The position numbers and the translations under genes are program-made. The notes under the pieces are model-generated. The model saw only the letters and a program-made list of their open reading frames with translations, ran no database searches and had not been told where the DNA came from. Below, piece by piece: positions 29,428 to 36,932 of a DNA stretch of 64,000 nucleotides; positions within the stretch are counted from its first letter, which is position 1, and the number at the start of each line of letters is the position of its first letter. Source of the stretch: Bartonella taylorii (GTDB lineage Bacteria; Pseudomonadota; Alphaproteobacteria; Rhizobiales; Rhizobiaceae). The stretch covers positions 761,001-825,000 of the forward strand of contig NZ_CP083693.1 of the NCBI RefSeq assembly GCF_023920105.1. The letters run 5' to 3'.

Positions 29428-29460
29428 TTTTTTTATATTTATATTTTATTATTTACTCTT

Positions 29461-29492
29461 TTTGGCTTTAAGTAATATTACTTAAAGCCAAA
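29461..29492. terminator. 32-bp perfect palindrome, probable terminator
   Basis: A perfect inverted repeat with arms TTTGGCTTTAAGTAAT (29461-29476) and ATTACTTAAAGCCAAA (29477-29492), 34 bases after the lipoprotein stop and followed by TTTCTT. As RNA it would form a long hairpin. It could also be a protein-binding palindrome. Confidence 0.6.
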
Positions 29493-29696
29493 TTTCTTAA
29501 ATATATATATACTGTTTAATTGACAAATTTTTGACATAATTTTGTTTAAAAAGTGGAATATGCGATATAAATACGATTAATGTGTCTAAATTAGGGTGCG
29601 CTCTGTTTTGAACAAACCCCTCTATTTTTTACTCTACATCATTATTTGTCGCATAATATATATTATGGAACTTTTATAAATAGAAAGGATATATTA

Positions 29697-29795
29697 ATGG
29701 CAATGGCACTCTGGGGAACAATCTCAACATTACTATGGATATTTTGTTCAAAAGCTACCAGCCCTTGGGATTTGTGGTGGGTACCTTTTATTTAA
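29697..29795 (+). CDS. Trp-rich 32-residue micro-protein, unknown
   Basis: A short ORF beginning MAMALWGTISTLLWIFC and ending SPWDLWWVPFI. It contains five Trp in 32 residues, with a hydrophobic first half that could insert in the membrane. AGAAAGGA lies seven bases before the ATG, better than for many genes in this window. No tryptophan operon or other plus-strand gene follows, so a classical attenuator leader is unlikely; the next gene is convergent. It may be a small membrane protein of the size often missed by gene callers. Function is unknown. Confidence 0.5.
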   Translation: MAMALWGTISTLLWIFCSKATSPWDLWWVPFI

Positions 29796-29823
29796 GAAAA
29801 CTTTACGACCTTTAGATTGAAAA

Positions 29824-29846
29824 TCGGGCCAGTTATTCTGGCCCGA
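29824..29846 (-). terminator. Terminator of the pcs-hydratase-DUF6163 operon
   Basis: A perfect 9-bp GC-rich stem (TCGGGCCAG / CTGGCCCGA) with a five-base loop, 20 bases after the DUF6163 stop and followed on the minus strand by four T. It can also stop plus-strand transcripts from the Trp-rich ORF, although no T-run follows on that strand. Confidence 0.65.
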
Positions 29847-29865
29847 AAACTTAAACGCATTTATT

Positions 29866-30276
29866 CTAAGAATCTTTTGTATAATTCCTTTTTAAAAAGA
29901 TCATTGTAATTTGTAGTATTATAAAAGCTAAGAATAATATTCCATGAAATAGTGGTATAAATAGTTGATAGAGAGAATTGGAATAATAAATCGCTAGTGT
30001 TTCAGTAAATACTGCAATGCACCATAAAACGATTCCCCATGGTGAATACATCCAAAGTCCAATTAATGCTATAGGATAAACAATAGCCAATGTGATTGAT
30101 AAAAACTGCCACTGCCACGGCATAAGATCAAAACGCCATAAAACTCCTGGAAATACACCAACAAGACGTATCCAATAAAAAGCACTTAAACTTAAGCAAA
30201 TGAATGCTAAAAATCGCAAATAACAATTATAAACTAAATTGATTTTTGAAATCTTTTTTTTAGGATTATTTTTCAA
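29866..30276 (-). CDS. DUF6163-like membrane protein
   Basis: A 136-residue protein with four predicted membrane helices (about 19-41, 53-76, 80-98, 107-128) and a short basic N-terminus. The Trp-rich loop DLMPWQWQFLS and the layout resemble the Rhizobiales-restricted DUF6163 family, a match made from memory. The ATG overlaps the upstream hydratase stop by 4 bases (ATGA), implying coupling. The function is unknown. Confidence 0.65.
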   Translation of the reverse strand: MKNNPKKKISKINLVYNCYLRFLAFICLSLSAFYWIRLVGVFPGVLWRFDLMPWQWQFLSITLAIVYPIALIGLWMYSPWGIVLWCIAVFTETLAIYYSNSLYQLFIPLFHGILFLAFIILQITMIFLKRNYTKDS

Positions 30277-31322
30277 AATAGTAATTCTTTTTCAACAGGT
30301 TGGAAATAGGCATCTATCATTTCATCCGTTACATTTGAAAGTTTGTCTGGTTGCCATTTAGGTGTTTTATCTTTATCAATTAACATTGCACGCACTCCTT
30401 CATAAAAATCATGTGAAGTAATCATATGATGTGCAATACGATTTTCAATTTTCATACAATCTTCCAAAGTTTGAAAAGAATTTTGTTTCATTTGTCTCCA
30501 GATAATTTTTAAACTTGTCGGAGAACGTGATTGCAAAATATCATAACATTTTTTAGCAAATAAGATGCCATTTACACTGCTTTTTTTATGAAGCAATTCA
30601 ATACATTCCTCTAACGTATTGGCACTAAAACAATCGTTGATAACACAACGTATTTCATGGCTTGTTTCATTTTTTCTTGTTATCGATCGCTCTTTTAATG
30701 CTAATTTAGGATTTCCTTGCTTAATAATAGCTCTTTTAATGCATTCTAATTCAACTTCAGGAACAGCATGTGTTGCTAGCCCTAAGTTTAAACAATCTCC
30801 CCATTTTATGCATGCGCCGGTCAGTGCAAGATAAATGCCAAAGTGATCGGAAAGAGATGGTAAGAAAAAACTCGCACCAATATCTGGAAAAAATCCAATA
30901 GCACCTTCTGGCATAGCAAAGAGTGTATTTTCTGTAACAATTCGGTGTGAACCGTATATAGAAATACCTACCCCTCCTCCCATCCAAATACCGTTCAAGA
31001 AAGAAATGTAAGGTTTTGGAAACCGTTTAATATAAGCATTTAAGCTATATTCATCACTGAAATATTGGTAAGAAGAGGGTTTGTTTCTCATACGGTAGAT
31101 TTCTACAACATCTCCACCAGCACAAAAAGCGCGCCCTTCCCCTTCAACTAAGACGCAAGAAACATTTTCATCCGTTTCCCATGTACTAAGAGCTTTCTTT
31201 AAAGCAAAAACCATTCGTTGATTAAGAGCGTTTAATGCTGAAGGGCGTGTGAGCTTTATAATACCAGCGTATCCCTCTTTTGTAAAAGAGATATCATCAC
31301 CTGCTCCAAAATCAATTTGCAT
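30273..31322 (-). CDS. Enoyl-CoA hydratase/isomerase family, 3-hydroxyisobutyryl-CoA hydrolase-like
   Basis: A 349-residue crotonase-fold protein. The length and motifs such as GRAFCAGGDV (about 67-76), NGIWMGGGVGISIYGSHRIV and FAMPEGAIGFFPDIGASFFL match 3-hydroxyisobutyryl-CoA hydrolases of valine catabolism more than simple enoyl-CoA hydratases. GGGGA precedes the ATG by about 5 bases. It lies between pcs and the DUF6163 gene in one operon. A link to the liv transporter by pathway is possible but not shown. Confidence 0.83.
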   Translation of the reverse strand: MQIDFGAGDDISFTKEGYAGIIKLTRPSALNALNQRMVFALKKALSTWETDENVSCVLVEGEGRAFCAGGDVVEIYRMRNKPSSYQYFSDEYSLNAYIKRFPKPYISFLNGIWMGGGVGISIYGSHRIVTENTLFAMPEGAIGFFPDIGASFFLPSLSDHFGIYLALTGACIKWGDCLNLGLATHAVPEVELECIKRAIIKQGNPKLALKERSITRKNETSHEIRCVINDCFSANTLEECIELLHKKSSVNGILFAKKCYDILQSRSPTSLKIIWRQMKQNSFQTLEDCMKIENRIAHHMITSHDFYEGVRAMLIDKDKTPKWQPDKLSNVTDEMIDAYFQPVEKELLF

Positions 31323-31346
31323 TTTATCCCCGTCTTTAAATATCTA

Positions 31347-32165
31347 TTATCTTATTGTTTCATTATGCTTTTTTGCTCCAAATTGGGGAAATAGTTGCAT
31401 GGCAGCACCAATACAATACATATAAATACCTGTTACTGAGATCCCTATCTTAACCCAATATGGAGCATTAAGCTGATAAAAGAAGGCAACAACACCAAAA
31501 GAACACCATAAGAGAAAAATTGGAAAATTAAGCCACCGTAAACGGATGACTCTTACTGGATGGATGAAATAAATTGGTAAAAAAGATATAACTGCTGATA
31601 AGACAATAATGGTAAAAGTAATCCACTCTCCTGGATTTACTACAAAAAGCGTGAAAACCATCATATTCCAAACTACAGGAAACCCTTTAAAAAAGTTTTC
31701 TTTGGTTTTCATTCCGGTATCTGCATAATAAATAGCTGATGAAATGACAATAATAGCACTCAATAAAAATGACAATCCTGAACCTATCAAACCACTTTGA
31801 TAAAGCGCAAAAGCTGGAATTAAAACATAAGTTACATAATCAATGATATTATCTAAGAGTTCTCCAGACCATGTTGGAAGTATGTATTTAACATCAAGTT
31901 TGCGCGCAATTGGCCCGTCGATACCATCAACGAGAAGTGCAAGCCCAAGCCAACAAAACATAGCAGTCCATTCTTTTTGAGACGCAGATATAAGAGAAAG
32001 AAATGCTAAAAATGAACCAGAGGCTGTGAGTAAATGGACAGAAAAGGCTTTTGCTTGTGGCATCGTTACTTTTTTATGGCGCAATAGATCAGTATTTGTT
32101 TTGATTTTTTTTGTTAGCTTACGTTTCAAAGTTTTCTTATCCTCGTTTCTAAATTTTTTGTTCAT
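31347..32165 (-). CDS. pcs: Phosphatidylcholine synthase
   Basis: A 272-residue CDP-alcohol phosphatidyltransferase of the Pcs type, which makes phosphatidylcholine from CDP-diacylglycerol and choline in the inner membrane. The family motif is present as DGIDGPIARKL, then a Gly and two Asp in SGELLDNIIDYVTYVL. Seven to eight hydrophobic segments follow. The first 34 residues are Lys-rich and may not be translated: an in-frame ATG at 32063 begins MPQAKAFSVHLL, the more usual family start, but neither has a convincing ribosome binding site. Confidence 0.88.
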   Translation of the reverse strand: MNKKFRNEDKKTLKRKLTKKIKTNTDLLRHKKVTMPQAKAFSVHLLTASGSFLAFLSLISASQKEWTAMFCWLGLALLVDGIDGPIARKLDVKYILPTWSGELLDNIIDYVTYVLIPAFALYQSGLIGSGLSFLLSAIIVISSAIYYADTGMKTKENFFKGFPVVWNMMVFTLFVVNPGEWITFTIIVLSAVISFLPIYFIHPVRVIRLRWLNFPIFLLWCSFGVVAFFYQLNAPYWVKIGISVTGIYMYCIGAAMQLFPQFGAKKHNETIR

Positions 32166-32332
32166 CTACCGACACGCCATTTATCTTATAGTATGATTCA
32201 TCATAAAAAGGTTATTTTTTTACACTACATTATTTATTACATAATATAATAGAATGGCTTTATATAATAAAAAGGGGTTGTTCATTTAGAGATGTTAAAA
32301 TATTTGGTAAATGGAAAAAGGCTTAACTAGTT

Positions 32333-33556
32333 GTGACATTTGAAAAAAATGAGTGTAAGGATATTGCTATCATTGGTGCAGGTCCAGTCGGCATGTTAGC
32401 GGCGCTTAGTCTTGCAGATAGGGGTTACTCTGTTTGTCTTATTGGTCCACCTTCTCGCGCAAATGAGTTACGGACAACCGCTCTTATGATGCCAGCAATA
32501 CGTGTCCTTCAAAACCTCAATATTTGGAATATTATTAAAAATCATGCAGCAGCTTTGTCTTTTATTAGAATCATAGATATAACCTCTAGGATTGTACGTG
32601 CTCCTACTGTGAATTTTTCTTCTGCTGAAATTGGTGAGGAAGCTTTCGGTTATAATATCCCTAATATAGAGTTAAACAATGCTTTAGTCCGTTCTGTTAC
32701 GCATACGCCCAATATTACAAGATTTGTTTCTTCGGCAAAATCTTTTCATCACCAAAAGAGCCATATATCTGTTACTCTTGCAGATGGCAGTGTTATTCAA
32801 ACTTCGCTTGTTATTGCTGCTGATGGACGTCATTCTCTAACACGAGCAGCAGCTGGAATAGGTGTCAAACAGTGGGATTATTCGCAAATAGCTCTCGTTC
32901 TTAATTTTTCTCATGACTTTTCTCATCAAAATACGTCAACTGAATTTCATACAGAAAATGGTCCATTTACACAGGTTCCTCTAACAGGACATAGATCCAG
33001 TCTTGTATGGGTTGTTAATCCTCCTCGTGCTGAAGAATTATTGAATATAGATTCAAAAGTAGTTGCAAAAATTATCGAAGAACAGATGCAGTCAATGCTT
33101 GGAAAGCTAACACTAGAAACACCAATTCAAGCATGGCCGCTTTCAGGACTTATTTCACATCGTTTTGCTGCAAACCGAACGATTTTAGTGGGTGAAGCAG
33201 CCCATGTCTTCCCTCCTATTGGGGCACAAGGATTAAATTTAGGGTTTCGTGATGTTCAAACTTTGGTTGATATTTTACCCAATCAAATATCTGGTTCTAA
33301 CTCTGAAACAATTGTTGCATATTATAACAAATATCGCAAATCTGATATATTGATCCGGAGTGGGGCTGTTCATATGCTCAACTTTGCTCTCCTTTCTAAT
33401 ATGCTGCCTGTTCATATCATGCGAAGCGTTGGGCTTGGATTATTACGTAATTGCTCACCGTTACGTAATTTATTTATGCGAAAGGGAATGTATCCTAGTT
33501 ACGGATTCAAAGAAATTATGCAAACACTCCCAACAAAATCGCCTAAACAACATTGA
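32333..33556 (+). CDS. FAD-dependent monooxygenase, UbiH/COQ6 type
   Basis: A 407-residue class A flavin monooxygenase of the ubiquinone-biosynthesis hydroxylase family. FAD motifs are AIIGAGPVGMLAALSLADRG (about 13-32), the DG-type ADGRHSLTRAAAGI (about 163-176) and LVGEAAHVFPPIGAQGLNLG (about 284-303), the ubiquinone-hydroxylase fingerprint. It starts with GTG. Which ring carbon it hydroxylates cannot be decided. It stands alone. Confidence 0.85.
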   Translation: MTFEKNECKDIAIIGAGPVGMLAALSLADRGYSVCLIGPPSRANELRTTALMMPAIRVLQNLNIWNIIKNHAAALSFIRIIDITSRIVRAPTVNFSSAEIGEEAFGYNIPNIELNNALVRSVTHTPNITRFVSSAKSFHHQKSHISVTLADGSVIQTSLVIAADGRHSLTRAAAGIGVKQWDYSQIALVLNFSHDFSHQNTSTEFHTENGPFTQVPLTGHRSSLVWVVNPPRAEELLNIDSKVVAKIIEEQMQSMLGKLTLETPIQAWPLSGLISHRFAANRTILVGEAAHVFPPIGAQGLNLGFRDVQTLVDILPNQISGSNSETIVAYYNKYRKSDILIRSGAVHMLNFALLSNMLPVHIMRSVGLGLLRNCSPLRNLFMRKGMYPSYGFKEIMQTLPTKSPKQH

Positions 33557-33897
33557 TATGATATGGAAAAAATAAAATTTAAATAAGAAACTCATATCTC
33601 CTTGAATTTAGACAATAATATGCGTGAAATTTATCGTTATAAGTCTCTTTTTATATCAGTTATGATATGAGTACTGTAAAATTGTATTTCAGAATAATTA
33701 AAGATACGTCTAAAGATTATTAAAAAAGGTACTCACGTCACTTTTTTATAAAATAATAAAGAAAAAACAATTTTAATTAACTAACATAATTTTCAAAAAA
33801 TTGCGTTATTAAGTATAATATTGAAAATAAAATAGTTTTTGGAACTCGTTAGCAATACAAAGGTTAAGAAAGTATCGTTTCGAGAGATGGTGACAAA
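33557..33897. other. AT-rich intergenic region
   Basis: 341 AT-rich bases between the monooxygenase and the small gene pair. No ORF, terminator or clear promoter was seen. Confidence 0.4.
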
Positions 33898-34242
33898 ATG
33901 AGATTAAGTAAAATTTTAAAATCAAGTATTTTTTTAATGATAATTATATGTCTCTCGTTTTTCGTCACGGCTTCAATAAGTAAAGTTTTTTATGCCCCTT
34001 ATTGTCAAGCTTCTACGTATAGCTTCACCAAAGATATCACTAAACCAGGACAAAATTCATTTAATGCTTCGCAAATTAAAAACTGTCTCATGCAAAATGG
34101 TTTCACAAATATTAAACGATTGCGTTTAGATGATAAAGGTATTTGGCGCGCTTTAGTAGAATTTAAAAAGTGTTATTTTTTCGTATCAGTTGATTATTCT
34201 GGAACAGTGAGCATACAAAATGAAAGAAAAAAATATGATTGA
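33898..34242 (+). CDS. Small exported protein, unknown (PepSY-like C-terminus)
   Basis: A 114-residue protein that I do not recognise. It has an N-terminal hydrophobic segment (about 10-27) that looks like a signal peptide or anchor. The mature part holds three Cys and the sequence FNASQIKNCLMQNGFTNI followed by WRALVEFKKCYFFVSVD, a helix-strand-strand pattern reminiscent of PepSY-type inhibitory domains (resemblance only). It overlaps the next gene by 8 bases if that gene starts at 34235. The pair probably acts together at the envelope. Confidence 0.6.
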   Translation: MRLSKILKSSIFLMIIICLSFFVTASISKVFYAPYCQASTYSFTKDITKPGQNSFNASQIKNCLMQNGFTNIKRLRLDDKGIWRALVEFKKCYFFVSVDYSGTVSIQNERKKYD

Positions 34243-34546
34243 TTTTAAAGCTTATAGCAATTTTGCTTCTAATAACTGTAAAAAAACTTTTTTTAAAAAA
34301 ATCTGTCATTCTATTAAAGAACTCGCTTTTATTGGTAGTTTAAATGGTAGTGTATCAGGAGTAATCGCGGCAGCCCTTGCAGCTTATGGTTATATTTCCC
34401 TGCCAGGATTTGGTCCAATTATCACAAGAGGTATAGGTATAGCACTTTTCACCGGAACGATAATTGGTGCAATTATAGGTTCAATAATGGGTGTTTTGGT
34501 TGGTACATTTTGTATTTTTATGGGAGATTTATATACATCACGATAG
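34235..34546 (+). CDS. Small glycine-zipper membrane protein, unknown
   Basis: A 103-residue protein that I do not recognise. A polar N-terminus with Cys and Lys (about 1-30) is followed by two membrane-spanning segments rich in Gly and Ala, such as GSVSGVIAAALAAYGYI and GTIIGAIIGSIMGVLVGTF, with glycine-zipper spacing. The frame also opens at 34220 (ATG) but 34235 begins MIDFKAYSNF; neither has a strong ribosome binding site. It overlaps the preceding gene, suggesting translational coupling. Confidence 0.6.
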   Translation: MIDFKAYSNFASNNCKKTFFKKICHSIKELAFIGSLNGSVSGVIAAALAAYGYISLPGFGPIITRGIGIALFTGTIIGAIIGSIMGVLVGTFCIFMGDLYTSR

Positions 34547-35008
34547 TTATTTTTCTTATAAATTTCATAATGAGTAGAAAATTTGCATTATTTAATTTTG
34601 CTTTGAATAGAAATATTTTGCTAAAATAAATATAATCAATTAAGTTATATATTCTGACTTTTATAAAATCTTCGTCATATTATGGATGAATTACTGGCTA
34701 AATTATCCGAGCTCCTTATTTAATTTTTCTCACAACACCTTTAAAAAATCTGCTTTTTTAAAAGCATCTCTTTAAAGAAAGATATATGCGATATAACTAT
34801 TGATCTATAGAATGCATTATTCGTGAGATAAGGCAGATTATTCTGGGTGTGCTAGAGGTGAATAAAGAGAGCTATTTTGAGCTGATAAAGCCTTTTTTTA
34901 ATCACACTTTTCTCCAAAATGTTCTTTATAAAAGTTGACGAAAGCGAAAAATAATGTTTAATATGTCATTGTTTCTGTATAAAATTATTGAAGGTTATTA
35001 AAATAAAA
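34547..35008. other. Intergenic region upstream of sodC
   Basis: About 460 AT-rich bases. It holds the sodC promoter near its right end and a small TGCTTTT/AAAAGCA inverted repeat near 34757. Apart from very short open frames no gene is supported. Confidence 0.45.
34935..34964 (+). promoter_or_regulatory. Putative sodC promoter
   Basis: TTGACG (34935-34940) and TATAAT-like TAATAT (34959-34964), separated by 18 bases, place a transcript start near 34971, about 38 bases before the sodC ATG at 35009. Confidence 0.6.
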
Positions 35009-35545
35009 ATGTTTTGTATGAATAAGACTGTTTTACCCATACTGTTTTCCTTAGCGTTTCTAAATTACAATACCATTGTATTAGCAAAATCTATGAAAGT
35101 TGCGATTTATAAGCTAGAAAACAAAAACACAAAAAAGCCTATTGGCACAATTGAAATTGAAGAAAACATACATGGTTTGATTTTTGTGCCCAATTTATCC
35201 ACCTTGCCAGAAGGTTTACACGGTTTTCATGTGCATATAAATCCTTCATGTGATACGAAAGATGGTGTAATTGGTGGTGCTGCGGGTGGACATTATGATC
35301 CAGAGCATACTAACAAACATCTTGGACCTTATAACGTTAATGGCCACTTTGGTGATTTACCGGCGCTTTATGTTGATGATAAAGGGCACTCAACGATGAG
35401 TGTTCTCGCTCCACGAATTAAAAAACTCTCAGAGATTAAAGGGCATTCTTTAATGATTCATTTAGGAGGAGACAATCAATCCGATAAACCATTACCACTT
35501 GGCGGAGGTGGTGCTCGTTTAGCATGTGGTATTATTGAAGAGTAA
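35009..35545 (+). CDS. sodC: Periplasmic Cu/Zn superoxide dismutase
   Basis: A 178-residue (or 175 from 35018) secreted Cu/Zn superoxide dismutase that removes superoxide in the periplasm, often a defence against host oxidative burst. A signal peptide ends near VLAKSM. The copper ligands are in GFHVHINPSC, metal and loop residues in AGGHYDPEHTNKHLGP and VNGHFGDLP, and the C-terminal GGGGARLACGII carries the second Cys of the structural disulfide. The frame opens at a TTG (34988); the ATG at 35009 lies nearest the AAGG upstream. Confidence 0.93.
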   Translation: MFCMNKTVLPILFSLAFLNYNTIVLAKSMKVAIYKLENKNTKKPIGTIEIEENIHGLIFVPNLSTLPEGLHGFHVHINPSCDTKDGVIGGAAGGHYDPEHTNKHLGPYNVNGHFGDLPALYVDDKGHSTMSVLAPRIKKLSEIKGHSLMIHLGGDNQSDKPLPLGGGGARLACGIIEE

Positions 35546-35704
35546 GCCTATCGGAAGTTTTTAAAGTCTATTGATATTTTTGTAAAAGATAAAAAGATAA
35601 AAAGGCTTATTTATATTTCTAATATGTAAAAAAGTTAGTAAAACTTCTACTTTCAAGAGATGTGAATGAGCACTTTTCAAAATATAATTAGCAACTTTTA
35701 CGCT

Positions 35705-35726
35705 AATAGTGGGCGAATAGTGGGCG
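35705..35726. repeat. 11-bp perfect tandem duplication
   Basis: AATAGTGGGCG occurs twice back to back (35705-35715, 35716-35726), about 60 bases past the stop of the COG2958-like gene, between the restriction island and sodC. Confidence 0.8.
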
Positions 35727-35786
35727 AAAAGCGACCAGAGATGAATTAAAAATTTTGAGAATGATAGAAACCTTGAAGTATGATTC

Positions 35787-36719
35787 TTATGGGGAATGCC
35801 CCCAGTCAGATTGGCGAATCTCACCAGTTTGATAGAATTGACGAATGAGTTTAATATATTGAAAGAAATCTTTGTTTTCCTCTAATAATCTATTAGCGGT
35901 ATCCCAATCGATTTCATTACGCTCTTTTGCAGGAAGCATAATTTGGCTCTCGGAAAAGTTTTCCTTATCAAGTCTTATAAATCCAATTCCATGTAAACTT
36001 GAAAGCGTTCTAAGTTCTTTTAACGTATCAATGCCTGAAATCTCACTGGCAACTAGATAACTAAAATTAGCCCATGAAGAATTGCTAACTGTTTGGAAAA
36101 ATGCTTGTCGTAAATTTGAGCGATTGATGAAAATTTTTACTTCAAAAGACCAAAGTTTTGTCTTTTTATCAAAATATTGCAAAGCACAGTCTTTGATTTC
36201 GCGATGCCATTCGCAACTTAAATCTTGCATTCCGACAAGGTCTGGATACAGCCATTTGTTTCCACCAGCACCATTCTTATTACGAGAACGTTTCTCATCA
36301 ATACGCTTGCTATAAACTTCAAGCTCTGACCATAAAAATTTAGATAATAATGGATAAAGATCATGTTCTTTAACAGAATCATTTATCTTAGAAGTCGTAA
36401 TGCTCTCTATTTCATCAATTTCAGCTCTATCTGTTGATTGCATGAAATAATACTGCCGTGGACGCCCTTCAGTGGTTTTGATTTCGGGATGATGTTTTTG
36501 CAATTGTGGACGTAAAGCTCCTATTTCAGCAACAATTTGCTGAATAAGAGCCATATCGCTATTAAGAAGCTTGATTGTTGCGTTTGAACGCTTTTGCTTT
36601 TTATGACAGGCTTCCGGATAATTTTCGAATACCCATTGAGCAATTTCTCGGGCTGTAAATTTTTTTGTCGGGTTTTGTTTTAAAAAACTAAAAGTAGTGT
36701 TTATTAAATCCAGAGTCAT
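35787..36719 (-). CDS. COG2958/HrgA-like protein: winged helix plus PD-(D/E)xK-like domain
   Basis: A 310-residue protein. The N-terminus (about 1-95, FTAREIAQWVFENYPEAC) looks like a HARE/winged-helix module. The C-terminal half has YPDLVG (Pro159-Asp160) and WSFEVK (Glu193-x-Lys195), the spacing of a PD-(D/E)xK nuclease core, followed by FINRSNLRQAFFQTVSNSSW. The layout recalls COG2958 and Helicobacter HrgA, which also lies at a restriction locus (recalled, not searched). It is downstream of and co-oriented with mod and res, separated from res by 213 AT-rich bases, so it may have its own promoter. The activity is inferred. Confidence 0.65.
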   Translation of the reverse strand: MTLDLINTTFSFLKQNPTKKFTAREIAQWVFENYPEACHKKQKRSNATIKLLNSDMALIQQIVAEIGALRPQLQKHHPEIKTTEGRPRQYYFMQSTDRAEIDEIESITTSKINDSVKEHDLYPLLSKFLWSELEVYSKRIDEKRSRNKNGAGGNKWLYPDLVGMQDLSCEWHREIKDCALQYFDKKTKLWSFEVKIFINRSNLRQAFFQTVSNSSWANFSYLVASEISGIDTLKELRTLSSLHGIGFIRLDKENFSESQIMLPAKERNEIDWDTANRLLEENKDFFQYIKLIRQFYQTGEIRQSDWGHSP

Positions 36720-36932
36720 ACGTAAAACTATCCATTTTATCCTCTACTTACATTTATTCCATTGTATACAGATTTTACAAGGGAAAGAACAATAATAGTT
36801 TATTATATATTTATATGAAATAAACTGAATTATTTTTTCTTTTATTTTTCAATAATTTAAATTGAAAAGATAAAATATAAAACAAAATTAAAGAATTATA
36901 TTATCTTAGCATCCATAAATTAAAAAAATTAT

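Noticed and set aside
29697..29846. Tryptophan attenuator (Trp-rich leader plus hairpin)
   Set aside because: No trp or other biosynthetic gene follows on the plus strand, and the hairpin lacks a plus-strand T-run; it fits the convergent operon's terminator better.
35561..35824. 87-codon minus-strand ORF downstream of the COG2958-like gene, considered as an integrase tail or antitoxin
   Set aside because: No recognisable motif, no ribosome binding site, and it overlaps the end of the COG2958-like gene.
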